From Flavobacteriaceae bacterium (GTDB taxonomy: Bacteria > Bacteroidota > Bacteroidia > Flavobacteriales > Flavobacteriaceae): a stretch of 7,991 nucleotides of DNA. Numbering within the stretch: position 1 is the first letter of the stretch; each line of letters starts with the position of its first letter. Shown piece by piece: positions 1 to 7,152 of the stretch. The translations under genes were made by a program, and so were the position numbers. The stretch spans positions 1-7,991 of the forward strand of contig JABDLH010000142.1 of NCBI GenBank assembly GCA_013003145.1. Reading direction: 5' to 3'. The notes under the pieces are model-generated. The model was not told the origin of the DNA. It worked only from the letters and a program-made list of their open reading frames with translations, and did no database searches.

Positions 1-1
1 C

Positions 2-55
2 CTCAAGGCTGTACTACAGTATAAAAAGCAACAAACCAATGCGAAGGTTGCGTAA
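2..55 (+). CDS. C-terminal end of an upstream gene, possibly CTP synthase (partial)
   Basis: An open frame enters from the window edge and stops at TAA (53-55), giving 17 residues that begin LKAVLQYKKQQ and end NAKVA. The LKAVLQYKK part resembles the last helix of CTP synthases, and from my memory of flavobacterial gene order pyrG often lies directly upstream of yidC. Both points are inference: 17 residues are too few for a firm identification, and the frame could be chance. If real, the -33 element of the yidC promoter lies inside its last codons. Confidence 0.35.
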   Translation, partial: LKAVLQYKKQQTNAKVA

Positions 56-79
56 ACCGCGCAAGACGGCATATATTTG
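48..79 (+). promoter_or_regulatory. Bacteroidota-type promoter for yidC
   Basis: TATATTTG (72-79) matches the -7 consensus TAnnTTTG exactly. A TTG (48-50) sits 21 bases upstream, within the known TTG-N17-23-TAnnTTTG arrangement. Transcription should begin a few bases after 79, leaving a leader of roughly 60 bases before the yidC start. This suggests yidC can be transcribed independently of the gene before it. Confidence 0.6.
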
Positions 80-147
80 CAAACCTTAATTTTAAAGAAC
101 CCAGGCTGGAAATAAAACGGCCCGGAATTTTTACACAGATCATTCCC

Positions 148-2001
148 ATGGAAGAAAAGAAACTGGATATCAACTCGATCATCGGCTTTGTGCTGATCTT
201 TGGAATCCTCATATTTTGGTTCTACCAAAGCCAGCCCACTCCGGAAGAGGTAGAGGCTCAGAAGGCGGAACAAGCTAAGATTGAAGCAGCAGCAGAACAG
301 GAAAAAGCTGCAGCTGCTGAGGTGACACCCCAGGAGACCATGCCGGTATTACGCGATTCTGCAGACCTGGTCGCCTACAAAAATAGTGTAGGGGGATTCG
401 GGTTTACCGATGCAAAGGAAGGTACGACCGTCCTGGAAAATGAGCTGGTACGCCTGGAAGTCAGCAACCTTGGAGGACAGATCACCGAGGCAGTGCTGAA
501 GAAATTTGTGACCTATGACTCTGTTCCGGTGTACCTGGTAAAGGATGGCAATGCTTCATTTGGATTGGATTTTACCACGACAGACCAGCGTGCTATAAAT
601 ACACAAAAATTATACTTTGAGCCCAGCCTGAGCAAGAATGGAGAAAACCAGGTGCTTTCGATGAAAGCTAAAGTGGGTCCGGATCGTTACCTGGAATACC
701 GGTACGAGTTAAAACCCAATGACTACCTGCTCGATTTTAATATCCGTTCCCGCGGTATGAGTGGGATTTTTGATAAGAACCAACCCATTCAATTGGATTG
801 GAAGGTGAAAGGTATCCGCCATAATAAGAGTATACAATACGGAAACAGGTACACTAGGTTGACGTATAACCACGATGATGGCAATATCAGTAAACTATCC
901 GAAAGCAGTGATGACGATGATATTGAAGAAGATATTAAATGGCTCTCTTACCGCCAGCATTTCTTCAGTACCATTCTTGCAACAGATAACCATTTTAAGA
1001 CAGCAGACCTGCGCTCTGAAAACCTTGTGGAGGAAGAAAGCCCAGAGGAGCATTTTACGAAATTGTTCAGTACCTCTGCTCCCTTGGAGCTCGAAGGTGG
1101 TGAACTGTCCTATGCCATGAACTGGTACTATGGCCCTACCGATGTTGATGTACTGGAGCATTACGAAGAATTAGGCCTTGCAGATTCTATCCCCTTCGGG
1201 TGGGGGATCTTTGGGTGGATCAACCGTTATGTGTTCACTCCTTTCTACGGCTTCCTGAGTTCTTTCCTGCCCTTTGGTATCGCTATCGTGGTGATGACCA
1301 TACTGGTGCGTTTACTCATGTCCCCGGTAACCTATAAATCTTACCTCTCGCAGGCCAAGATGAAAGTACTTAAGCCGGAGATCACGGAGTTAGGGGAGAA
1401 GTACAAGGATAACGCGATGAAGAAGCAGCAAGAGACCATGAAGTTGTATAATAAGGCCGGGGTCAGCCCCATGAGCGGATGTGTTCCGGCGCTTCTGCAA
1501 CTTCCGATTTTCTACGCTCTGTTCATGTTTTTCCCAACCTCTTTTGCGTTGCGGCAGAAATCATTCTTATGGGCAGAAGATCTTTCGTCCTATGATACGG
1601 TGGCACAATTGCCATTCAGCATTCCGTTTTATGGGGACCATGTGAGCTTATTCCCAATCCTGGCCTCTGTAGCCATCTTCTTTTATATGATGATGACCAC
1701 GGGACAGAATATGCAGACACAGCCCGGGATGCCGAACATGAAGTTTATCATGTACCTGTCCCCGCTGATGATGTTGTTCTTCTTTAACAACTATGCGAGT
1801 GGTTTGAGTTTATACTACTTTGTATCTAACCTGATTACGATTTTCATTATGCTGGCGATCAAGAAATTTATCCTGGATGAAGAGAAGATACATGCACAGA
1901 TACAGGAGAATAAAAAGAAACCGAAAAAAGAGAACAAGTTTCAGAAGAAGATGCGCGAGATGATGGAGCAGGCAGAGCAACAGAAGAAGACCGGTAAATA
2001 A
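148..2001 (+). CDS. yidC: Membrane protein insertase YidC
   Basis: This 617-residue protein is the inner-membrane insertase and chaperone of the YidC/Oxa1/Alb3 family, working alone or with SecYEG. An N-terminal membrane segment (about 11-27) is followed by an Ala/Glu/Gln-rich stretch (about 33-60), then the large periplasmic P1 domain (about 80-350), which carries an acidic run at 251-262. The conserved insertase core starts near 360. ILVRLLMSP holds the groove arginine (R388) known to contact substrates, the cytoplasmic hairpin spans about 400-440, and SGCVPALLQLPIFYALF (443-459) is a family hallmark. Later membrane segments lie near 498-514 and 533-571. The tail (589-617) is rich in lysine and arginine. 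The ATG lacks a Shine-Dalgarno sequence, as is usual in this phylum. Length and domain order fit Bacteroidota YidC. An exact promoter precedes it and a strong terminator follows it. Confidence 0.97.
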   Translation: MEEKKLDINSIIGFVLIFGILIFWFYQSQPTPEEVEAQKAEQAKIEAAAEQEKAAAAEVTPQETMPVLRDSADLVAYKNSVGGFGFTDAKEGTTVLENELVRLEVSNLGGQITEAVLKKFVTYDSVPVYLVKDGNASFGLDFTTTDQRAINTQKLYFEPSLSKNGENQVLSMKAKVGPDRYLEYRYELKPNDYLLDFNIRSRGMSGIFDKNQPIQLDWKVKGIRHNKSIQYGNRYTRLTYNHDDGNISKLSESSDDDDIEEDIKWLSYRQHFFSTILATDNHFKTADLRSENLVEEESPEEHFTKLFSTSAPLELEGGELSYAMNWYYGPTDVDVLEHYEELGLADSIPFGWGIFGWINRYVFTPFYGFLSSFLPFGIAIVVMTILVRLLMSPVTYKSYLSQAKMKVLKPEITELGEKYKDNAMKKQQETMKLYNKAGVSPMSGCVPALLQLPIFYALFMFFPTSFALRQKSFLWAEDLSSYDTVAQLPFSIPFYGDHVSLFPILASVAIFFYMMMTTGQNMQTQPGMPNMKFIMYLSPLMMLFFFNNYASGLSLYYFVSNLITIFIMLAIKKFILDEEKIHAQIQENKKKPKKENKFQKKMREMMEQAEQQKKTGK

Positions 2002-2039
2002 CCGGGAAAGCGATCCTGATTTATCATTTACCAAAAATA

Positions 2040-2063
2040 AAAGCTCCCCAATTGGGGAGCTTT
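2040..2063 (+). terminator. Hairpin terminator after yidC
   Basis: Two perfect 10-base arms, AAAGCTCCCC (2040-2049) and GGGGAGCTTT (2054-2063), flank an AATT loop. The whole element is a perfect palindrome, so it could stop transcription in either direction. It begins 39 bases after the yidC stop codon. The T-run is short (TTT), but an A-rich 5' flank (from 2034) provides a T-run on the opposite strand. Confidence 0.85.
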
Positions 2064-2226
2064 CCGTTTAGATAGTAGGTTATGTTTGATCAGATTTGGA
2101 GTGTCAAATATGAGCCATTGTCAAGGCCCGGCAAAAAGTTAGTTGTCAAGCGACAATTTTTGTATGCTAATCTCCTGATAACTGATGTCTGGCGAAAAGC
2201 TTTTCGTAGAATGTTTATAATAATGA
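2064..2226. other. Gene-free stretch between two terminators, with small structured motifs
   Basis: No convincing reading frame is present. Visible elements are TATGTTTG (2081-2088), which matches the -7 consensus but lacks a TTG at the right distance; the 8-mer TTGTCAAG repeated at 2118-2125 and 2143-2150; a small hairpin TTGTC/GACAA (2143-2156) followed directly by TTTTT (2157-2161); and a perfect 14-base palindrome CGAAAAGCTTTTCG (2193-2206). These could belong to a small RNA, but nothing here proves transcription. Confidence 0.5.
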
Positions 2227-2256
2227 AAAACCTCTCCTGAATTTAGGAGAGGTTTT
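2227..2256 (-). terminator. Hairpin terminator of the fasciclin gene (possibly bidirectional)
   Basis: Perfect 12-base arms, AAAACCTCTCCT (2227-2238) and AGGAGAGGTTTT (2245-2256), enclose a 6-base loop. Read on the minus strand it lies about 38 bases past the fasciclin stop codon and ends in a run of five U, the classic intrinsic terminator form. On the plus strand it ends in four U, so it could also catch transcripts coming from the yidC side. Confidence 0.85.
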
Positions 2257-2294
2257 CCTGGTAAAAGCAGAATTGAATTGCTTTGGTATGCTTC

Positions 2295-3836
2295 TTATAA
2301 ACTGTCTACAACTACTTGTGGCAGTAGAACTTTGTTCACAATATGTACCACTCCATTGCTGGCGATCACATTTGCCGTGGTTACCGTGGCATTAGTGTCG
2401 GTGGCATCGTCAATAAGGACGGTTTCTCCATCGATAACTACGGTTACCGATTCACCCTGGAAGGTCTCAATCACCTGCCCGTTAGCCAGGTCCGTGGATT
2501 GTGCGGCAACACCCGCTATCACATGGTAGGTTAGGATGGTGGTTAAAAGATCTTTTTCTTCTGCGGTATCAAAATCAGCGATGCTGTTGTATTCCGCTCC
2601 GAGCGCATCTAACAGGTCCGCAAACGCCTGGTTAGTGGGTGCAAAGACAGTGAAAGGTCCTTCCCCTTCAAGGGTGGTAACCAGGCCGGCTTCTTCAGGC
2701 TGTTGCAGAGCCTCTACAAGGATACGCAGGTCGTCCGTAGCCACGGCAATCTCCACGATATTCTGCAAGTTCAGCGAAGCGAGAAAATCTATAGCAGAGG
2801 GTGGCAATAATACCTTATCAATGACATGAGCTACGCCATTTGACGCACTGATATCGGTATCTAATAAATTGGCATCAACATCAGATGCATCTCCGATGAC
2901 AAATGTCTCTCCGGAGGCAATTACTTCTATAGACTCTCCTTGCAAGGCCGTGGGTACTGCCCCGGCCGCGAGATCAGTAGAGGTAACCTCAGCTGCAAGC
3001 ACGTGGTATAAAAGGATATCTGTCAGCAAACTGATCTCTGCCTCGGTATCAAAATCGTCCAGGCTGTTATAGTCATCCCCCAGGGCGTCCAGAAGCGCTA
3101 CAAAGGCATCATCCGTTGGAGCAAAAACCGTAAAAGGTCCTTCGCTGCTAAGTGTTGCAACCAGGTCGGCCTTGATCACGGCAGCTTCTAAGACAGTTAA
3201 TGATTCTGCAGCTACGACAATATCAACCAGGTTATCTCCTTCTTCTTCTTCTCCTTCTTCGTTCAAGGCGTCTATCACAGCCTGCGGTAACAAAACTTTG
3301 TCGATCACATGTACAATACCATTACTGGTTTCAACATCTGCCAAGGTAACAGCTGCATCCACTTCCGTGGCATCCTGAATAAACACTCCGCCGTTTAGTG
3401 ATACGGTCAGGCTTTCACCTTGCGCGGTGGTCAGGGTCTGCCCGTCCGAGAGATCTCCTGATGAAGCTGCTGTACCTACGATCACATGGTAACTTAGTAT
3501 AGCAGCCAGCAGTTCTCGTTCCTCCTCGGTGTCAAAATCTGAAAGGGAATCAAAACCATCTAAATCGTTTAACAGGGCTGCGAATGCATCATCTGAAGGA
3601 GCGAAAACAGTAAATGGGCCTTCACTGCTCAGGGTGGCCACAAGGCTTACATTGTCATTTTCGTCTGCAGTGGTCAACGCTGCTACCAGGTTACTCAGGA
3701 TCTCCGTATTCTGAGCGGTTTCTACTATGTTCAGGGCAGGTTCTGTTTCCGGTGGGTTGGCGTCGTCATTGCTGCATGACCATAACAGTGCCAGGAATAA
3801 ACTGAGCACAAAGGGTTTGAGGATGTTGATTTTCAT
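2295..3836 (-). CDS. Lipoprotein with three fasciclin (FAS1) domains
   Basis: This 513-residue protein begins with a short basic N-terminus, a hydrophobic stretch and LLWSC, a lipoprotein signal with predicted lipidation at C21; tryptophan at -2 is slightly unusual. CSNDD follows, resembling the acidic surface-export signals known for Bacteroidota lipoproteins, so outer-leaflet display is possible (inference). Three FAS1 domains span about 34-190, 202-350 and 356-513. Each shows the H1 motif FTVFAPxxxAF (75-85, 235-245, 395-405), a YHV motif (116-118, 277-279, 437-439) and the H2 motif SNGxxHxxxKVLLP (171-184, 332-345, 493-506). A Glu-rich linker (193-200) separates domains 1 and 2, and the protein ends just after the third H2. 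FAS1 domains generally mediate adhesion or matrix contacts; the ligand here cannot be told. It stands alone on its strand with its own terminator. Confidence 0.93.
   Translation of the reverse strand: MKINILKPFVLSLFLALLWSCSNDDANPPETEPALNIVETAQNTEILSNLVAALTTADENDNVSLVATLSSEGPFTVFAPSDDAFAALLNDLDGFDSLSDFDTEEERELLAAILSYHVIVGTAASSGDLSDGQTLTTAQGESLTVSLNGGVFIQDATEVDAAVTLADVETSNGIVHVIDKVLLPQAVIDALNEEGEEEEGDNLVDIVVAAESLTVLEAAVIKADLVATLSSEGPFTVFAPTDDAFVALLDALGDDYNSLDDFDTEAEISLLTDILLYHVLAAEVTSTDLAAGAVPTALQGESIEVIASGETFVIGDASDVDANLLDTDISASNGVAHVIDKVLLPPSAIDFLASLNLQNIVEIAVATDDLRILVEALQQPEEAGLVTTLEGEGPFTVFAPTNQAFADLLDALGAEYNSIADFDTAEEKDLLTTILTYHVIAGVAAQSTDLANGQVIETFQGESVTVVIDGETVLIDDATDTNATVTTANVIASNGVVHIVNKVLLPQVVVDSL
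3236..3260. repeat. TTC-rich trinucleotide tract encoding the Glu-rich linker
   Basis: An imperfect (TCC/TTC)n tract on the plus strand corresponds to GAA/GAG codons of the linker between FAS1 domains 1 and 2. Any gain or loss of repeat units would stay in frame and only change linker length. Confidence 0.6.
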
Positions 3837-4235
3837 AATAATTAAATTTTAAATTTGTTTAATAAGAATATGGTTTTATTAGACATTATGATTATGAGTA
3901 TAATTCATTAATAGATATATTAGTGCTATAATCATCTGAAATCGAAATTAGTTATTTACTTTGTTTAAATATTTTGTTTAATGAAGTTTGTAATAAGTTT
4001 AACAAAAAAGTGCATGTGGATTTCAGGTCACGACGGATGGTCGCCTGTTTTAAATTGGGAATTTCACCGCTTTTTTGAGCTTAAGAAGGCTAAAGGGCTG
4101 ATCGAAGCTGTGCTATGACTTTTTTTAACATTTCTTAAAGAGAATTTTATCCGTATATAGTCTTCTGTGCGGTGATTCTTATCGATATCTTAAAAGCATG
4201 GGGATGCGGGGCTAATTTTGTATTTTTGCCCGGTT
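3837..4235. other. Intergenic spacer between the divergent fasciclin and mnmA genes
   Basis: No supported gene lies in these 399 bases. The half next to the fasciclin gene (about 3837-4015) is extremely AT-rich and holds three copies of TTTGTTTAA (3854-3862, 3960-3968, 3973-3981); both genes must be controlled from this spacer. I found no exact TAnnTTTG box facing the fasciclin gene; TAATTTCG on the minus strand (3943-3950) is one base off and lacks a correctly spaced TTG. A small hairpin, CGAC/GTCG (4031-4043) with outer CAGG/CCTG pairs (4024-4047), precedes a short T-run. The rest, up to the boxes near mnmA, shows nothing I recognise. Confidence 0.7.
4213..4228 (+). promoter_or_regulatory. 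Two adjacent -7 boxes just before mnmA
   Basis: TAATTTTG (4213-4220) and TATTTTTG (4221-4228) each match the Bacteroidota TAnnTTTG consensus and lie end to end. No TTG occurs 17-23 bases upstream of either; the nearest candidate is TTA (4190-4192), 20 bases before the first box. The second box ends only 7 bases before the mnmA ATG, so a transcript from it would have almost no leader. Confidence 0.45.
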
Positions 4236-5435
4236 ATGAGCAGTAAGAAAAAAGTAGTGGTCGGGCTATCAGGGGGTGTGGACTCCAGTGTTGCCGCATA
4301 CCTGTTAAAGGAACAGGGTTATGAGGTCATCGGCTTGTTTATGAAGAACTGGCATGATGATTCTGTGACCATCTCCAAAGAATGTCCATGGTTAGAGGAC
4401 AGTAACGATGCACTGATCGTCGCCGAAAAACTCGGTATTCCATTCCAGACCGTAGACCTAAGTGAAGAATACAAGGAGCGTATTGTAGACTATATGTTCG
4501 CTGAGTACGAAAAGGGCCGAACGCCTAACCCCGATGTATTGTGTAACAGGGAGATCAAGTTTGATGTTTTCCTGAAGATCGCCTTACAACTGGGAGCCGA
4601 TTATGTCGCAACTGGTCACTATTGTCGTAAAGAGACTACCATAGATGAAAAGGGTAATCCGGTACATCATCTGCTGGCCGGGAAGGACCCAAATAAGGAC
4701 CAATCCTATTTCCTGTGCCAGTTATCCCAGGAACAATTGTCAAAAACCTTGTTCCCGGTAGGGGAATTATTGAAGCCCGAAGTAAGGCAGATCGCGGCCG
4801 AGAACAAACTGGTGACCGCTGATAAGAAAGATTCGCAAGGACTTTGTTTTATCGGGAAAGTCAGGCTCCCTGATTTTCTGCAGCAGAAACTAAAGCCGAA
4901 AAAAGGGGTTATCGTAGAGGTACCCGGGAATGCGCCACAGTACCAACAGGCAATGCCCACTTTTTCGAATAAGCGGGAAGAACTGGCTTTTTACTCAGAG
5001 AAGCCCGTGTACCATAAAGAGGATGGTAAGATCGTCGGGGAACACCAGGGAGCTCATTATTTTACAAAAGGGCAACGAAAGGGATTAGATGTGGGCGGTA
5101 CAAAAGAACCCTTATTTGTGATTGAGACTGATGTAGAGGAGAACGTTATTTACACCGGGCAGGGAAAAGGACATCCCGGCCTTTACCGGCGTACACTATT
5201 TGTCACCGATGACGAATTGCACTGGGTGCGCAAGGACCTGGCCTTAGAACCCGATCAAACCATGGAGGTGGAAGCGAGAATTCGCTACCGCCAGCCGCTG
5301 CAGCAGGCTACACTCTATAAAATTGAAGGCGGACTTTATGTAGATTTCACAACTCCCCAGACTTCGATCACCGAAGGACAGTTCGTCGCCTGGTACTCAG
5401 GGGAAGAATTGATAGGTTCAGGGGTTATATCCTAG
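4236..5435 (+). CDS. mnmA: tRNA-specific 2-thiouridylase MnmA
   Basis: This cytoplasmic enzyme installs the 2-thio group on U34 of tRNAs for Lys, Glu and Gln, using ATP to adenylate the base and a persulfide as sulfur source. From the ATG at 4236 the protein has 399 residues. The PP-loop SGGVDS lies at 12-17. The two catalytic cysteines are C103 (in [12 protein letters not shown]) and C204 (in DSQGLCFIG). [10 protein letters not shown] (279-288) belongs to the central domain, and the C-terminal beta-barrel follows. It is about 30 residues longer than E. coli MnmA. The extra part (about 228-262) lies between the central-domain strand GVIVEV and [12 protein letters not shown], which I recall as normal for Bacteroidota MnmA. 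An in-frame TTG start at 4218 would add six residues, but it overlaps a promoter box, and [14 protein letters not shown] is the usual family start. Confidence 0.96.
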   Translation: MSSKKKVVVGLSGGVDSSVAAYLLKEQGYEVIGLFMKNWHDDSVTISKECPWLEDSNDALIVAEKLGIPFQTVDLSEEYKERIVDYMFAEYEKGRTPNPDVLCNREIKFDVFLKIALQLGADYVATGHYCRKETTIDEKGNPVHHLLAGKDPNKDQSYFLCQLSQEQLSKTLFPVGELLKPEVRQIAAENKLVTADKKDSQGLCFIGKVRLPDFLQQKLKPKKGVIVEVPGNAPQYQQAMPTFSNKREELAFYSEKPVYHKEDGKIVGEHQGAHYFTKGQRKGLDVGGTKEPLFVIETDVEENVIYTGQGKGHPGLYRRTLFVTDDELHWVRKDLALEPDQTMEVEARIRYRQPLQQATLYKIEGGLYVDFTTPQTSITEGQFVAWYSGEELIGSGVIS

Positions 5436-5492
5436 ATCATGAGATATATTCAGGGAGACGAGAAGTTTTCATTTTCCCGGAAAAAACTATTT

Positions 5493-5547
5493 TTAGTGCA
5501 ACTGAATGTGTTCCATCCTTGAGAACCATGGGTTGCACTAATTTTTT
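5493..5547 (+). terminator. Long-armed inverted repeat and T-run after mnmA
   Basis: Perfect 10-base arms TTAGTGCAAC (5493-5502) and GTTGCACTAA (5532-5541) are followed by TTTTTT (5542-5547). The 29-base interior can form a small inner stem, GTTC/GAAC (5510-5513 with 5523-5526). An A-run (5481-5486) could extend pairing into the T-run. It starts 57 bases after the mnmA stop and ends 27 bases before the next gene, so it probably terminates mnmA transcription. The unusually long loop makes it a less standard terminator. A weak promoter-like pair, TTG (5519-5521) and TAATTTTT (5539-5546, one mismatch to the consensus) with 17-base spacing, overlaps its 3' arm and might drive the downstream gene. 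Confidence 0.6.
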
Positions 5548-5574
5548 ATAATAACAAAACCACAGAAGCGAGAT

Positions 5575-6516
5575 ATGCAGAACAGGATTACTGAACTCTT
5601 CAATATAGAATATCCCATTATACAGGCCGGGATGGTTTGGGCCAGTGGATGGCGCCTGGCTTCGGCTGTTTCCAATGCCGGCGGACTTGGCCTTTTAGGA
5701 GCCGGGAGCATGTACCCCGAAATATTACGCGAACATATTCAAAAATGCCAGGGAGCTACCTCAAAACCATTTGGAGTGAATGTCCCTTTGTTATACCCGG
5801 ATATTGAAAAGTTAATGGAGGTGATCGTCGATGAGGGAGTGAAGATCGTTTTCACTTCTGCGGGAAATCCCGCCACCTGGACTTCCTACCTGAAAGAAAA
5901 AGGAATTACGGTAGTGCATGTGGTCAGCAGTGTAAAATTTGCACTGAAATCCCAGCAAGTGGGGGTAGATGCCATTGTTGCCGAAGGATTTGAAGCCGGG
6001 GGGCATAATGGGCGTGATGAAACCACCACCCTGACCCTGATCCCGGCCGTAAAGGAAAAGATCGATATCCCATTGATCGCTGCAGGGGGAATAGGCGATG
6101 GGCGAGCCATGCTTGCCGCCATGATACTCGGAGCGGATGGGGTACAGGTGGGCAGCAGGTTTGTGGCCAGTGATGAAGCTTCTTCCCACCAGGCATTTAA
6201 AAATATGGTCGTAGAGGCAGGAGAAGGAGCCACGGTGCTGACCCTCAAAGAACTCGCTCCTGTAAGGTTGTTGAAGAATAAATTCTTTAAGGATATACAA
6301 CAGGCTTATGCATCCGGGGCCACTACAGAAGAGCTGAAGATACTCCTGGGGCGTGCCCGGGCTAAAAGAGGCATGTTCGAAGGAGACCTGGAGGAAGGGG
6401 AACTGGAGATCGGCCAGGTATCCGCCACCATTCATGATATTCGGCCTGCCGCAGCTATTGTGGCTAGTATGATGGAGGAATTCCGCGAAGCCCAGCAAAA
6501 GGTCGCAGGCTTATAA
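5575..6516 (+). CDS. Nitronate monooxygenase-family FMN protein
   Basis: This 313-residue protein has the TIM-barrel fold of the nitronate monooxygenase / 2-nitropropane dioxygenase family, FMN enzymes that oxidise alkyl nitronates and related compounds; the FabK enoyl-ACP reductases are close relatives. The N-terminus YPIIQAGMVWASGWRLASAV and the following GGLGLLGAG (37-45) fit the first strand and loop. EAGGHNGR (140-147) carries the family histidine (H144), the probable catalytic base. The phosphate-binding strands are IAAGGIGDG (168-176) and GADGVQVGSRF (187-197). Length is typical of short family members. Substrate cannot be told from sequence, and FabK-like activity is possible though less likely. 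The start ATG follows the terminator-like repeat by 27 bases. The gene converges on the next one with a 3-base gap. Confidence 0.88.
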   Translation: MQNRITELFNIEYPIIQAGMVWASGWRLASAVSNAGGLGLLGAGSMYPEILREHIQKCQGATSKPFGVNVPLLYPDIEKLMEVIVDEGVKIVFTSAGNPATWTSYLKEKGITVVHVVSSVKFALKSQQVGVDAIVAEGFEAGGHNGRDETTTLTLIPAVKEKIDIPLIAAGGIGDGRAMLAAMILGADGVQVGSRFVASDEASSHQAFKNMVVEAGEGATVLTLKELAPVRLLKNKFFKDIQQAYASGATTEELKILLGRARAKRGMFEGDLEEGELEIGQVSATIHDIRPAAAIVASMMEEFREAQQKVAGL

Positions 6517-6519
6517 CAC

Positions 6520-7152
6520 CTAATGGGTGATTCCGCTGACCTGCCTGATGTATTTACGCTGCCCAAGCTCTTTGAGTATAAAGGCAGCGACAGTGGCCCG
6601 CGATACCATCCTGGTGAATAAGGCATGTCCTAAGCCGGGTCCAGTTTTATACACGGCCCTTTGCTTTCCATTGGTGAGTTGTCCGGGTCGCACTATGGTC
6701 CATTCTAATTTACTTTGGCGTATCGCCATTTCTTGTTTCTCCTTATCCCTGAAATAAAAGAACAGAATTACTGGAATAACGAATAAAGTGTAATAGAGTC
6801 CCAGCCTGTAGCGGCTGTCTGCTATACCCAGCGAAGTGATACAAATAAGTCGATTCACCTGCTGAGCTTCCATGATTCGAATCAGGTTTATACTGCCTTC
6901 TGAAAGTATGTTGGAGGGAAGGATAAATCGTTTATGGCCCAGGGCAGATATTACGGCTTCCTGTCCCTCTACGGCCGAGACCAAGCTAGAAGCTTCAAGG
7001 ACATTCCCTTGCAGTACCCGGAGTCTTGGGTGATTTATTTTTAGCTTTCCCGGATTACGACAAAGTGCCGAAACCGTATGGCCTTGTTCCAAGCCTTGTT
7101 GTACCAGTTGTTTACCAGTTTTCCCGGTAGCTCCTATGATCAGGATTTTCAT
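6520..7152 (-). CDS. NAD(P)-binding Rossmann-fold protein (atypical SDR, YwnB/BLVRB-like)
   Basis: A 210-residue protein opening with MKILIIGATGKTG. The glycine motif G7-A-T-G10-K-T-G13 after the first strand marks the NAD(P)H-binding PF13460 group of atypical short-chain dehydrogenases (YwnB, biliverdin reductase B/flavin reductase-like, NmrA-like). Further family signs are the second-strand arginine (ALCRNP, 29-34), the acidic/Asn turn after LQGNVLE (47-53), AVISALG (66-72), ITSLGI (105-110) and DKEKQEMAIRQSKLEWTIVRPGQLTNG (136-162), which matches the usual DK..E....S.L.WTIVRP pattern. A strongly hydrophobic stretch (about 118-134) lies where relatives have a helix and is probably not a membrane segment. 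Members act as redox enzymes or redox sensors; the substrate is unknown. It lies 131 bases downstream of the M20 gene on the same strand, so co-transcription is possible. Confidence 0.87.
   Translation of the reverse strand: MKILIIGATGKTGKQLVQQGLEQGHTVSALCRNPGKLKINHPRLRVLQGNVLEASSLVSAVEGQEAVISALGHKRFILPSNILSEGSINLIRIMEAQQVNRLICITSLGIADSRYRLGLYYTLFVIPVILFFYFRDKEKQEMAIRQSKLEWTIVRPGQLTNGKQRAVYKTGPGLGHALFTRMVSRATVAAFILKELGQRKYIRQVSGITH

Noticed and set aside
3..212. A minus-strand frame opposite the start of yidC, open at the window edge
   Set aside because: It overlaps the yidC promoter and coding start in antisense and has no family resemblance.
2536..2829. Plus-strand open frames opposite the fasciclin gene (the longest 97 codons)
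   Set aside because: They are antisense to repeated FAS1 coding sequence, recur in each domain, and are explained by its codon bias (low-complexity Ser/Ala/Thr translations).
3952..4080. A 42-codon minus-strand frame containing ATIRRDLK, reminiscent of the DeoR-type helix-turn-helix
   Set aside because: It has no ATG, follows directly after a stop codon, and becomes AT-rich nonsense after the short motif. One seven-residue resemblance in a short frame is within chance; a gene remnant cannot be shown.
4218..4235. TTG start for mnmA, adding six residues
   Set aside because: The extension overlaps two promoter-like boxes, and the ATG at 4236 gives the usual family N-terminus.
5812..6498. A 228-codon minus-strand open frame opposite the nitronate monooxygenase gene
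   Set aside because: It lies wholly antisense to a gene with clear family motifs. Its translation shows no recognisable domain and is full of His, Gly and Pro in the manner of a shadow frame.
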